Positions 1 through 10,852 of a stretch of DNA of 64,000 nt are shown here, piece after piece. The position numbers and the translations under genes are program-made. This DNA is from Castanea sativa (lineage: Eukaryota > Streptophyta > Magnoliopsida > Fagales > Fagaceae). The notes beneath the pieces are model-generated. The model was not told the origin of the DNA. It saw only the letters and a program-made list of their open reading frames with translations, and made no database searches. The stretch is from assembly GCF_040712315.1 (NCBI RefSeq), contig NC_134014.1, positions 40,847,634 to 40,911,633 on the forward strand, given 5' to 3'. Position 1 is the first letter of the stretch; each line of letters opens with the position of its first letter.

Positions 1-993
1 AGTTAGTCGACAATGCTTTAACTATCAAAAGTAGAGTAGTGGAACACTCAAAAGTAAAATGGCATTGGCAAAGTGTTGAGGTAATAGAGTACGCATAAAT
101 TTCTCTCTAATTTAGAGTGGTTTATAACTTTATATCATGAGGTTCTTCCAGTGGCGGCTAGCGGGATCTTCCCCATGCAATCATGAAAAGAACCTAACAC
201 CATATACCATCCCTCCATAATTTTTGAAGGGATTTTGCCTAAGGACACATTCACCATGGTTGTAAGGAAAGGTCCTATTGTGTTGCATTAAATGCAAACA
301 AGGATAGGTTGGCCTTAAATTAATACGAGATGTGAATAGAGATGGCCCCTTGTAGATACTTCTCTTTAGGCAAACGTGGTCAGCCATTGTTGATCTTTGT
401 GTGAGCTTCTCTTTTTTGGTCCCAGATAGATCGCTTCAGCTTGAGGGCTTGATCATTTTATGCTGTAGTTCGGCTATACTTGGTTGCTTTGACTGAGGAA
501 TTATGTTTGGGGTCTTGATCAGCCTTGTAGCCTTGACCCTTGAGCTTAGAAGAATGTTTACAGTTGGCCAATTGTTGCATGTTTAGGCCTCACCTGTTAG
601 GCTGGATAGAGCTAGGTTTACTCAAATCGAACCCCCTTAGCCAAATCGGAGGATTGCAAGCCCTGAGCTTGTGCAATTTCCCCTTCCAATATTTAATAAA
701 TAAATTTGTACATACTAATTTTGTTCCTGTGCAATGCATGGCTTGATAAAGATTCAAATATAACTAAAATCTATTTCTATTAACTATATAAAAAGAGCCA
801 ATAGGTTAAGGAATAGTAATTTTTGGTTTATTCAAGTTTTGGAATTATGCTACTTTCTAAAGTGGCTTTGGTTTGGTGAGCTAACATTTGTTTCTTTTTA
901 TCCCAACTATGCCAGTTTGTTTGAGCTTTTTTTTTTTCTTTTTTTTTTTTAAAATGTGGATTTGGGTTTAAGAGTTGTTATGTTAATACAATA
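1..993. other. Intergenic, no gene recognised
   Basis: AT-rich sequence with short open frames only. A 68-codon open frame on the minus strand (387-181) matches no family I know. A poly-T/A-rich tract lies near 925-950. Parts of 150-700 have the more balanced base mix of old LTR sequence, but I can pair them with no other copy in the window. Confidence 0.5.
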
Positions 994-1054
994 AATTGTC
1001 ACAATATTTTAACAATTGTTGAGGTATCAATTCTTTATTTATCAAAATAAAATA
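994..1054 (+). repeat. Left half of a target repeat split by the Ty3 element
   Basis: This AT-rich stretch, containing a 'caca-atattt-aca' core followed by 'ttgttgaggt' and 'aaaataaaat', recurs at about 20934-20999 and 21240-21310 on the far side of the Ty3 element. The retrotransposon therefore inserted into a member of a short tandem repeat. Confidence 0.6.
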
Positions 1055-1844
1055 TGGGTATTGGGCCGTGGGTCACGCCTGAGGGCGTCAAAGAGCTCGA
1101 TGACAAACAAGTAGTAGTAAAGGCAAGTAGGTCGTCAAACCGAGGACAAGAGCTGGTTAGGACAAGTAGGTGATGTTGTCTGAGGAGACAAACCTCCTCA
1201 GGAAACAGAGTGGAAGCCTGAAGTCCGATCACCTAACAAGTATTGGGAAGAGGACAACCATGCTTGGAAGGAGGATAAACTTTGGAGAGAAGAGAGTCAA
1301 TAGGGAATTGAGAAATATCTGAGAATAAAGCTGCTACCACTGCATTGAATGCTCTGCACCTAATCCACCGGTCGCATTAATGTGGAAGTGATGCCTGAAG
1401 AGTGACTTCTAGCCTTACAGCTACCCACCAAAAACTTCAAGAAGGCTCTGATGGGACAAATATCAAGGAAATTAGTTACTTGATCAACATGTGGAAGGCT
1501 AAGATGAGTGGGGAGGGGGAAGGAGTATAAAAGGGAAAAGATTCCCTTACAGAAAGGGGATCATAAAAAGAAGAGAGAAAACCTCTTTGTAACCAAGAAC
1601 TTGAATATTTATGTAAGCCTAAGAAATATATACAAGAACATACCATTCTCAGACTTGACCAAGGAGTGTTTTTCTTTTCAGCTTGTTATTTTCGTTCATT
1701 CCAAGATTAAACTAACCCGTAATGATTTTTACTAGACTCACTGAACGTTCAATATTAGACCCATTCTTTAACAAATTTATTGTTGTGGGCCTATTGCGTC
1801 ATTGTCCAAACCTATTGGGGCTTGAACCGATTCTCGTCCTTACA
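1055..1844 (+). repeat. 5' LTR of the Ty3/Tat element
   Basis: About 790 bp, starting TGGGTATTGGG and ending CCTTACA, immediately followed by the primer-binding site. It aligns along most of its length to 20051-20804. The exact 5' base is uncertain because the two LTRs agree only from GGGTATTGGG onward. The last 40 bases (after 'attgcgtca') are missing from the 3' copy. Confidence 0.85.
1526..1532 (+). promoter_or_regulatory. TATA box of the 5' LTR
   Basis: TATAAAA inside a purine-rich stretch (GGAGTATAAAAGGG). The same motif is kept at 20529-20535 in the 3' LTR, which fits the U3 promoter of the retrotransposon. Confidence 0.6.
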
Positions 1845-1864
1845 ATTAGCACCGTCTGTGGGAA
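1845..1864 (+). promoter_or_regulatory. Primer-binding site of the Ty3/Tat element
   Basis: ATTAGCACCGTCTGTGGGAA directly follows the LTR end. It is a mutated form of the (T)TGGCGCCGTCTGTGGGAA site usual at this position in plant Tat elements, with G-to-A and G-to-A type changes. Confidence 0.75.
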
Positions 1865-1891
1865 ATTTGAACATTCTTGAGCTTGGTAATC

Positions 1892-3170
1892 ATGGTGGGT
1901 TCAGAGCCAAACCGAGAAGAATTAGTAGGATCTCAACGTCATGACCATTTCTTAAACTTAGAACGAAGGAAAGATCGTGAAGTGAATATGCACACAACAC
2001 ACATCAGCAGAAGCCAATCTAGAACTGGGAGTCATGTTTCACATGGGGATGATACTAGAAACTTGCAACTAGAGATAAATCATTTGCGGAGGACATTACG
2101 TCGCAAGCAAAGAAAGGAATCTCCACCGAGCTCAGGGTCCCCATCTGATAATGATGACAGTTACAGGCCTAGATCAAGGACTCCTCCTAGTGAGTCTTTT
2201 TCTATAATGAAGAACACCATCATATGCGAAGGAGTTGAAGCCCAACCTATAGGGGCTTAGGAAATGATGCTATGAGCAAGGCTCTCCGCCAAATCTCAAA
2301 GTCACCATTTACACGGAAGATTGAGAGGGCAAAGCTTTCTCGTTGGTTCACACGGCCAACTTTTACCATGTATAATGGTAGGACAGACCTAGTGGAGCAA
2401 GTAAGCCATTTTAATCAGAGGATGGCAGTTCACTCGAGGAATGAAGCACTGATGTGTAAAGTATTTCCATCCAGTCTGAGGCCTATGGCCATGAGATGGT
2501 TTGATGGGCTAGAGGAGAGCTTTATTAGCTCCTTTCAAGAACTTACTAGGGCTTTTGAGGCTTGATTCGTTTCATGTAGCAGGGTTCCTCGTCCCTTGGA
2601 TTCTTTGTTATCAATGGCAATGAGGAAGAGGGAAACTTTAAAGATTTACTCAGATAGGTATTGGAAGATGTTTAATAAAATAGATGAAGATTTTGAAGAT
2701 GTGGCTATAAGGACGTTTAACGTTGGGCTCCCCACTGAGAATGAGTTGAGAAAATCCTTGACTAGAAAACCTGCGCGCAGCATGCATCAACTGATGGATC
2801 ATATTGACGAGTACGAGCGGGCTGAGGAAGATCAATAGTAAGGGAAGGGGAAGGCCAAAGTGATCCCCCTTAATCGAAGAGATTTCAGGTCAGATAGGTA
2901 CAATAACAATAGGGCCAGAAGGGACTTTCCAAAGCCTAGAAGGCAGTCCACTGCACAAGTAGTTAATACAATTTTTAGGGAACCTGTGCACCAAATCCTT
3001 GATAAGATAAAAAATAAACCGTACTTTAAGTGGCCAAACAAAATGGGAGGGGATCCTTTCCAGCGCAATCAAAGTTTGCACTGCCAGTATCATCAAGACT
3101 AGGGGCACACTACAAAAGATTGAAGAACTTTGCGGGACTATCTGGAGTAGCTGGTCAAGGTTAGGAAATT
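1892..3170 (+). pseudogene. Ty3/Tat gag (capsid, zinc-knuckle-like end), broken
   Basis: Structural capsid polyprotein of the retrotransposon. Open pieces at 1892-2260, 2272-2565, 2596-2838 and 2860-3102 align in series to plant Retrotrans_gag proteins. The first piece is a basic, Ser/Arg-rich N-terminus; the second and third hold the capsid core (FTMYNGRTDLVEQVSHFNQR and MRWFDGL). The end has the familiar YHQD...GHTT...LRDYLE motif, but the Cys/His positions around it are partly replaced by stops. At least five in-frame stops, nearly all TAG or TGA, break it. The ATG at 1892 is the first after the primer-binding site. No intact product is possible. Confidence 0.85.
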
Positions 3171-3471
3171 GAAGCAATTTTTGTTCCAACCATCTGCACA
3201 AGGAAGCCAGGTCGGGCCAACTTCTCAGTTGGAGAACTATTCAAAACCATCCTTGGGAACAATCAATGTAATTCTGGTAGCCCCAAGTCAGGCAGGTATG
3301 TATCAATCCGAGGTGATGTCTGTGTCAAATTCACATACCAAAGATCCAACCCCTATGGTTAAGCAAGTGAAAATGCAAGCCCGACCAATTTTGAGTTTTT
3401 CTGATGAGGATAAGGCCAGAACCCATCAGCCACATGATGATGCATTGGTGGATTCAGATTGGAGGTTATGA

Positions 3472-3890
3472 CGTAAGAAGGGTCCCGGTAGATCAAGGCA
3501 GTGGTGCAGAGATCATGTATCCTGATCTGTATATAGGGCTTAATCTAAAGCCAAAAGATTTGGTCACTTATGATTCCCCCTAGTGGGATTTGATGGGAGG
3601 ACAGTTGTCCCAAAGGGTATGATTAAACTACTCGTTCAGGTGGGCTCTAGATTAGTAGAGGTCAATTTCATTATGGTGGATGCTTATTCACCTTATGTTG
3701 CCATGTTGACGAGACCGTGGCTTCATGCTATGGAAGCTGTATCTTCAACTCTGCACTTGAAGGTGAAATGTCCCTCTAGAGACCGTGTTGAGGAACTAGT
3801 TGGAAGCCAAGCTATGGTAACACAATGCTTGATTGCAGCTGTCAGACACCAGTCCGAAGACTAATCCTTGATATCCTCGGACAAGGCTTT
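3472..3890 (+). pseudogene. Ty3/Tat aspartic protease region, broken
   Basis: Retropepsin that would cut the polyprotein. Around 3478-3560 the frame holds a degraded form of the active-site neighbourhood (the family's 'VDQGSGAE' region reads 'DQGSGAEIMYPDLY' in one frame). It is followed by an open block at 3583-3864 with the typical GFDGRTVVPKGMIKLLVQVG and the strand that precedes 'RPWLHAMEAV'. Frameshift and stop codons separate it from gag and from the RT lead-in. The assignment rests on order and these motifs. Confidence 0.75.
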
Positions 3891-3900
3891 ATAGGAACTA

Positions 3901-4083
3901 ATGGAAGTGGAAGTATCCTTGGGTGCCATGGACGAAGAAGCGAAATGCGAGGGGTTAGAAAAGGTTACAATAGATGCTGATGAAGAAAAGTTTTTTCAAA
4001 TTGGGGTCCAGATGCCTTTTCAAGAGAAGGAGGAACTGCTAGATTTCCTACGAAAGAACGTGGATGTCTTTGCTTGGAGCGCC
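3901..4083 (+). pseudogene. Ty3 pol, RT lead-in, 5' part cut by the copia insertion
   Basis: This open frame (61 codons) is the linker just before reverse transcriptase and ends in DVFAWSA. The family continues YEA...GVD, and those residues resume in frame at 11105 once the nested copia element and one copy of its GCGCC duplication are removed. That continuity fixes the insertion point exactly. Confidence 0.9.
4079..4083. repeat. Target-site duplication GCGCC of the nested copia element
   Basis: GCGCC at 4079-4083 is repeated at 11100-11104. It flanks TAATAGG... on the left and ...CCTATCA on the right, giving a perfect 5-bp duplication as expected for Ty1/copia integrase. Confidence 0.95.
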
Positions 4084-5001
4084 TAATAGGCCAAAAATAT
4101 ATTGACCCCTTGTGATAAATTAATCAATTAATTAGCCAAGTGAATTAATTAGGTTCAATTACATGCAACAGGTGTGGCAGCACAAAAAAATCACCAATTA
4201 ACTAAATATGCAGCAGAAATTAAATGACACAGTGATTTATTTACGAATGGAGAAAATCTACACGGCAAAAACCCCACCGGGTGATTTTAAGGTCACCATT
4301 CCCGAAAATCCACTATTATTAAAACAAGCGGTTACAAATAAAGGAATTCTAGTACCTTATACCAACCTACAGTTGAACCCTTACCCTAATACCCAATTGG
4401 ACTTGTTTTCCTGTAGTGACAATCTCTCCTTGTATTGTACTGCTCTCAGTACGTGACTAACTAATAGATGCGTGGATCCCAGTACGCGACTTTATCACCA
4501 ACTTGAGGAGAATGTTGGCTGCAAAGTTCTTCTGTTCATCAACTAATGAAGATCACGAAGTTGGTTGGTCACAAAACCCTATAGTGTACAAACACAGCAA
4601 CTTCTTCAAGAACTATGGCAAATTAGGTTTCCTATCACACTTGAGAAATTATGCTCTTGTGCAATTGTGCTCTTAGCAGTGCAACTTGATACGGCCCTTA
4701 AAATAATCATTATATATGTTTAGGGTTGTGAGAAAAAAAAGCCCAAACATATATTCACGGATTGGATGAAATTCAGAACTGAAAATCTGTTTTTCATAAA
4801 CCTCGATAGATACCTTATTTGTCAAGTAGCTGTCAAGTCTCGGGCATAAACAGCTCTTTTAAACCTCAATAGATGCTAGCTATCGAGCTTTAATTAACAG
4901 CACTTTACCCAATTACAACTAAAGTGTGTTTTGTCAAAGGATTAGCCAATACATAAAATGTTGACATATGTTCCTAACATCCAATCACATATGTCCTAAC
5001 A
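4084..5001 (-). repeat. 3' LTR of the copia element (full length)
   Basis: On the minus strand it starts TGTTAGGACATATG right after the polypurine tract and ends GGCCTATTA at the GCGCC duplication (918 bp). Its last ~120 bp match the inner arm of the 5' LTR remnant at 10853-10970 and, inverted, the outer arm at about 10973-11099. The middle holds repeated 'tcgatag/gctatcgag' motifs that also occur at 7590-7810. Confidence 0.88.
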
Positions 5002-5002
5002 A

Positions 5003-5015
5003 TCTCCCCCTTTAG
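5003..5015 (-). promoter_or_regulatory. Polypurine tract of the copia element
   Basis: CTAAAGGGGGAGA on the minus strand, one base before the 3' LTR. A second G-rich tract (AAAAAGGGGGAGT) lies at about 5530-5542, a pair often seen in SIRE-type elements. Confidence 0.8.
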
Positions 5016-5690
5016 TAATCCGTGACAAAACCGCAATAAACAAATGAACATATGAGAGGAGTCATAAATCACTTAACTCATACTCACTTGTTAAGTACAA
5101 TAAAATCTATCCTAACATAAACTCTTGAAAAACTTTGCAAGAAGAGAGTTCATGGCAAGGAAGACTTTGACAACTTGTATTTCTGAAACACTTAAACAAA
5201 ACTCATTAGGGCATCTTTATGTAAAACAGAAATAAAAGATTGCATACAAATAATAAGAAACATGTGTGTAAAGATAGAAAAGAAACAACACACGGAGAGA
5301 TAGGTGAAATAACATACATCAACATATATATAAACCAAATATAAGTTCAATGTATGTCAAATGGTCACAAGACCCATGTACAAGAAGGATGTATCTAAAA
5401 TAGAAAGAAATGAAAAAGATACATCAAAATCCTCACTACATCCCTCAAAAACATGAACACTCCCCCTAACAAAAATCTCTTATACTAACCCTTCCCCTAT
5501 GAGTATGACTACTCTCATCCCAAAACTACTCCCCCTTTTTGTCACGAGTAACAAAAGGTAAGAGTATCAAATAGACATCTCGTCATTACTAGAAGAGCTA
5601 GCATCACTATCCCCATCATTATCATTGTCATCGGAGTCATCATCGTCCTCGGATGCCTCGGGAGGAGGAGAGGGAGACTCTACGAAGCCA
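5016..5690 (-). other. Copia element, non-coding region before the polypurine tract
   Basis: AT-rich sequence with no frame I recognise. It holds the internal G-rich tract near 5530-5542 (minus strand) and low-complexity acidic-type codons at 5600-5690 that run on from the end of the Transposase_32-type ORF. Confidence 0.5.
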
Positions 5691-5699
5691 CCAAGGCGA

Positions 5700-7023
5700 G
5701 CCTGCTGACATGGGTGTTTACTTGACACAACTCATCACTGAGAGTGTCAAAGGTAAGCATCCATGCGCTGAAGCTGCGCCATGATCTCATCAAGAGTCAC
5801 ATCACCCTTAGAAGAATAGGGAGCGGAGGTGGATGGAGCTGAAGTAGTGGGAGGAGCTGTTGACCCGGACCGCCTCAAACATAGCTGCGCCTCGCTCCAT
5901 TTAATGGTAGCGGCGTCTATAGCACACATGACATGGAAGTGATCGGAAACAAGAATGGGAACAGAATAATGGCGTAAAATCCTTGTGATAGCCGAAGGGA
6001 AGATAAGCTTATCACTGGTCGCCGTATCTCGATACACATCTATGAAGGAAAGAATGAAATGAGAGGGAAAATCTATGGTAAGATGCTCTAAAAGAGAAAG
6101 CAAAAATCAAGCACAGGGCTCGGTAATAGAGTTGTAGTGAGAAAGAGGATGCAAAACAAAAGTCATAGCCATGTTAAGAAAACGAGGACCTTTAGCAAAG
6201 ACCGAACAAGGAGTGAACTGATGATCATCCCAATCAGAAGAATGCTCACAAAAAGCTGACATAAACTCGTCTTTAATCACAATTTTAAGACGCTCACAAC
6301 CAGGGTAGTTAGGATGTGCTACCCTAGGGACGTCGGATACGATATTTGGAGTGACCACGATGCGCGTACCTCGAACGCGAGTGGAAAACTGAGGTACTAA
6401 ATAATCAAATCCATGCATGTTGGAGTAGAAGCACATGGCTCGGTAATAGAGTTGTAGTGAGAAAGAGGATGCAAGACAAAAGTCATAACCATATTAAGAA
6501 AACGAGGACCTTTAGCAAAGACCGAACAAGGAGTGAACTGACGATCACCCCAATCAGAAGGACGCTCACAAAAAGCTAACATAAGCTCGTCTTTAATCCC
6601 AATTTTAAGATGCTCACAACCAGGGTAGTCAGGATGTGCTACCCTAGGGATGTCAGATACGATATCTGGAATGACCACGATGCGCATACCTCGAACGCGA
6701 GTGGAAATCTGAGGTACTAAATAATCAAATCCATGCATGTTGGAGTAGAACTCCTAGAAAAGCACGGATGGACAAGTGACTGGGACGTCACACAGTGACT
6801 CCCAACCCCTACTGTGAATGACAGTGGGTAGGTCAGTGTTGGAGAAGTTCGACAAAATGACTTGGTGTTCCAAATGAATGCCTCGTCTAGAAAAGTTCTC
6901 AAAGAAGTCTGATTTGGCCTTCTTATCATGGAATCGGACGTGAAACGGAGTGGAGTCAGAAGAAGTGGATGCCTTAGAACGAAGAGGGTTCCGGGACAGA
7001 GTAAACTTACGTTTAGGTGCCAT
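5700..7023 (-). pseudogene. Plant 'Transposase_32'-type ORF carried by the copia element, broken
   Basis: I read this as the putative plant transposon protein family (Pfam Transposase_32), whose biochemical role is not known. On the minus strand the frame opens with ATG at 7023 (MAPKRKFTLSRNPLRSKAS). It continues through FENFSRRGI, IHSRGWESL, NMHGFDYLVP and GPRFLNM.MTFVLHPLSHYN. It ends with IDFPSHFILS..DVYRDTAT.DKLIFPSAITR and a low-complexity Ser/Thr/Pro tail with an acidic end. Breaks seen: a stop near 6752, a 320-bp internal tandem duplication (6111-6750) that shifts frame, and a stop at the second copy's exit. Similar ORFs are often found inside SIRE-like elements. The family name comes from memory of these motifs. 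Confidence 0.75.
6111..6750 (-). repeat. 320-bp tandem duplication within the Transposase_32-type ORF
   Basis: Two head-to-tail copies, 6111-6430 and 6431-6750, each beginning GCACA(G/T)GGCTCGGTAATAG and ending TTGGAGTAGAA. They differ at scattered bases. 320 is not a multiple of three, so the duplication breaks the frame. Confidence 0.9.
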
Positions 7024-8879
7024 GATGCAACTAACATAAACAAGAGAGAGAGGAAGAAAGAGAAACACACAGAAAAGCACCAAATACAATCAATATATAA
7101 GAATATAGATAATGTAAGGTACATATGCATGATAATGCATGAGCATGTGAAATGCAATAGTAAAAACATCATGGGCTCAGCCCAATCCAAACTTACCAGC
7201 ACACAATCAGTTCCACAATAGAAACACACATCTAAAATGCATAAAGCAGTGTTATAATGCACATGTGATACAATGCATGATGTTTTATGATCAAATATAT
7301 AAAACCTGTCCCAAAAATTTTGCAAAAACCTCTTTGATTCTGAAAAACCCCAAAATTTTCAACAAATCCCAAAAACTAGGTCATAATGCATGAAATGTAT
7401 GATTAAAGGCTAGAAAAGAGATCATACCTGTGAAATATGCAATGAAAAGACCAAAGAAATAGTAGGGAAGATGAAGAGGTTGAGTGAGAAGAGTTTGGGA
7501 GTGTGAGAGAAGTCTTTCTATTGAGAGAGATCAAAGAGAAAAGAGACAGAAATCACGAAGCGCGTATAAATAGAAGTCTCATAATTCTCAACAGATCGAG
7601 AGGTATCGAGCTTTAAAGGCATGAAGAAATACAGCTATCAAACAGCTGTCCAGAGGTGTCCACAGCAAAAACAAGCTTGATGGATCGAGGAGCTATCAAG
7701 GAGACAAAAACTTTCTCGATTGAGTGAGGAGCTATCAAGAAACTGTTGAGATTGTGATAAAAAGAAGCTGAAGAGTTTGATAGATAAGCCAAGTGTCGAG
7801 GAGCTGTTGAGATTGCTTAAAAACATTTTTTCAAAGAAGAGAAAAACACAGATATGAATGCAATCAAACATGCAACTCAACTAAGGGTCCAAACAACATT
7901 TTAACCTCTCAAAAATATCTCTCAACAAGAAAAATGTTAAGCACATAGATCCAAGTTTAACTAATTTTATATTTCAAAAACATGTCAAGGCAGTTTCGTG
8001 GGCATACACTAACACATGTAAACCTTGTGATGACCAAATCACATTGTACCTGCACATGTATCAAAAGTAGCAAAAGATATTGCATGTTGTGTATGAGAAA
8101 CATCACAAGATTGCATAAGTGTCTACATGTTATGATGATTTGAGATATGAGTAAATCAATTTAACTCACACACGATCATTACTGCTTGATGGGGACTATT
8201 ATCTTTGAGGTACATCCTATAACTCCCACATCTCCTAATATACACGCTTGCAATCATGTTTTAAAGAATTTTGATCTTTTTGTTTATATTTTTCATTGCA
8301 TATTTTTCTTTTATTAAGCATATCATGCATGGGTATATAAGAGAGAGAAATATCCAATTATGTTAAGTTTTTTGACATTGCATTTTTGCTATGCCGAAGT
8401 ATACCAATGGCATTTCATGATTGGTAGGCAATAGTGGTGAGATAGTTATTTATGCCTTTCTCTTAAAAAATTTTAGTCATTCCCGTAAAAAAGAATGATA
8501 AGAGTGTTAAGTATAAGAGATCACTTAACTTTACTCATCACAAACACGAGCCACAAAGCCCATTTGCTTAGTTGTGCATAGACATGCTCATCTAAGCTAC
8601 AAAAGATACAAAGTTTAGAAAATTTTGTTTCATTGGCCATTCAAGGTACACAAGTACCAATGTACACAAACACACTGTTTTTGTATTTTTCTGATTTTTT
8701 AATTTTTTTTTTAATTTTTTTATTTTTATGAATGAAAAAAATAAAATAAAAACAAAACTAAAAAACAACCAAATAAAAACATGTCAAATAAAGCAATGCA
8801 TAAAAATTAGAATGTTTAAAAAAAAAAACATACAAGTAATGCAAACATAACAAAAAGAGGGGGAGAGAGAAAAAGTGAC
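7024..8879 (-). other. Copia element, long non-coding spacer between gag and the second ORF
   Basis: About 1.9 kb with no pol motifs on either strand. It includes 7590-7810 with several 'tcgaggagctatc' style repeats like those in the LTR, and very A/T-rich runs around 8690-8830. This is where an autonomous element would carry protease, integrase, RT and RNase H. Confidence 0.6.
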
Positions 8880-10780
8880 TAAATCACTTGGAGCCCTTTT
8901 CCTTCTAAACCTTGGAAGAACCTTTCCTTTGAGAAAACCCTTGAACCGGCGGTGAGGTGGAAGAATTGAAATCGTTCAAGTTTGAAAGGAACATGAGGGC
9001 TTTGAGGAGATCTCTAAGAGGAGCAAGAGAGGACAAAAGCTGATTCTGGCTTCCCGACGAAATCATGTTGTTGCTCTGTTGAATGGCTATCCACTTATAG
9101 CAATTGGGTCGAGTATGTCCAGCTGCGCCACAGTGATGATAGAGATGATACTTCTTCTCTTTGGACTTTTGAGCATTACTCTTCTTAGCCCTAGGGTTTT
9201 TGATTTCTTTCTTAGCAAGCTTAGGAGGTGCTCATAAGATCGATTTACCATTGTCTATGTTCTCACTAGCTATCACAGTTTTAACATCATTATTCTCAAT
9301 ATTTTTACTAGGAAAAACAAAAACAGTAGTACTAGAAAAAGCAATATTAGGAAAAGAAAAACCATACCCTAAACCGGTTCGATCGAAGGCAAATTTTTGC
9401 ATGCTGAGCATCTTGTCAAAGCTTTGCACTTGAGGTCCTCTCCAACTAAGCTTTCACTTGGAACAGTTCCGCTTCAAGCTTCTTGGTCTTCTTAGCCAAG
9501 AAATTTTTCTCAAATCTCAGTGCTCCAATAGTGTGATTTGCTTCATCAAACTTTGTGGAGAGTTGTTCTTGTTCAAGCTCCACATCACTGAGCTTCTTGG
9601 TGGCCAACCTATACAGCTTCTCATGTTTCTCTGAGACCATGTACAACTTTGCATAGGCTGTGTGGATGTCATCTTGCTCATTCATCTTCTTAAATTTTAA
9701 CTACACCAAGTTTTTTTTTTCATCCATATCTTCTACAATCCTTTCAGTAGGATTGACAGTGGCGATGAAAGCATTCAGGATTTCGTCATTCACATTTTCA
9801 GAATCATCCCTAGGTTCGGTGTCACTCAAGGTAGCAGCAAGTGCCTTGCTTTTCCTAAGAGACTTAAGATAAGTGGGACACTCTTGTTTCATATGACCGA
9901 ATCCTTGATACTCGAAACACTTGGGCCCTGAAGGAACAGCGTACTGACTGCCATCCCTATCATCCTTCTTCCCTTTGTCTTAGCTCTTATACTATGTAGA
10001 ACTTGATTGCCTACGGTCCTTGTCGAAGCCCTTTGCATTGGCATTTTTCGTGACCTTCTTGAACTGCTGGGTGATGTAGGACTTTATTTTAGAATCTTCA
10101 TCATCGAAAGACCCATCAGTGTCATTGCTCTTGGCCTTCAGTGCCATGCTCTTGCTTTTGCTTGACTTTTCGAGCCTAGACAAACCCAACTCATAGGTCT
10201 GCAGATTTCCAACAAGCTCTGTCAAAGGAATTTTATAAATATCCTTTGACTCCTCAATCATAGTAATCTTAGCATGGCATCTCTCGGGCAGAGATCTAAG
10301 AACTTTTCATACAATCTTGGGTTCGGGAATGGTTTCCTTAAGATTAAATGTTGGGTTCACTATGTCCTTGAGCTTGGCATAGAACTCATCAAATGACTCA
10401 TCCTCCTCCATCTTGATTTCTTCGAAGCTAGTAGTAAGCCTCTGAAGTTTCGAATCCTTGACAACCTTGGTTCCTTCATAGGTTGTCTGGAGAATAGTCC
10501 ACGCCTCTTTTGTAGTTTCAGTGGAGGAGATCTTCTTGAACTCCTCATTTGTGACTGTACTGAATAAAGCATTCAATACCCTGCTGTTGAAGTTAGTTGC
10601 CTTGATCTTTGCATCATCTCAATCGGCTAGCACTTTCTTCGACTTGGTCCAGCCTATCTTCACAACTTGCCACACTTTCTCATCTAAGGAATACAAGAAA
10701 GCACTCATGTGTACTTTCCAGTATACATAGTTAGTTCCATCAAACAAATGAGGTACAATAAGTGACTGTCCTCTATCCAT
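8880..10780 (-). pseudogene. Copia (SIRE-like) gag with UBN2 domain and zinc knuckles, broken
   Basis: Capsid/nucleocapsid protein of the element. The minus-strand frame starts at ATG 10780 with DGTNYVYWKVHMSAFL (first UBN2 helices) and continues with EAWTILQTTYEGT, LQRLTTSFEEIKMEE and LRSLPERCHAKITMIE. It then reaches a knuckle region reading CFEYQGFGHMKQECP, where the second Cys is Tyr. A coiled region follows (ATKKLSDVELEQEQLSTKF), and a second knuckle-like segment (HHCGAAGHTRPNC) near 9110-9140. In-frame stops include TGA at about 10615 (family has Trp) and TGA at about 10305 (family has Arg), plus small frameshifts. The protein cannot be made whole. Confidence 0.85.
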
Positions 10781-10838
10781 GACAAACAGGGGTCAATGGA
10801 TCTCACAGCAAAGATTAAACCCTAATTAGAGTATGTCT

Positions 10839-10850
10839 GCTCTGATACCA
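10839..10850 (-). promoter_or_regulatory. Copia primer-binding site (initiator tRNA-Met)
   Basis: TGGTATCAGAGC on the minus strand, two bases inside the LTR remnant that ends CCTATCA. This is the standard site complementary to the 3' end of plant initiator methionine tRNA. Confidence 0.92.
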
Positions 10851-10852
10851 CT

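Noticed and set aside
6717..7325. 202-codon minus-strand open frame with hydrophobic N-terminus
   Set aside because: It runs through the Transposase_32-type ORF in another frame, and its hydrophobic part comes from AT-rich non-coding sequence.
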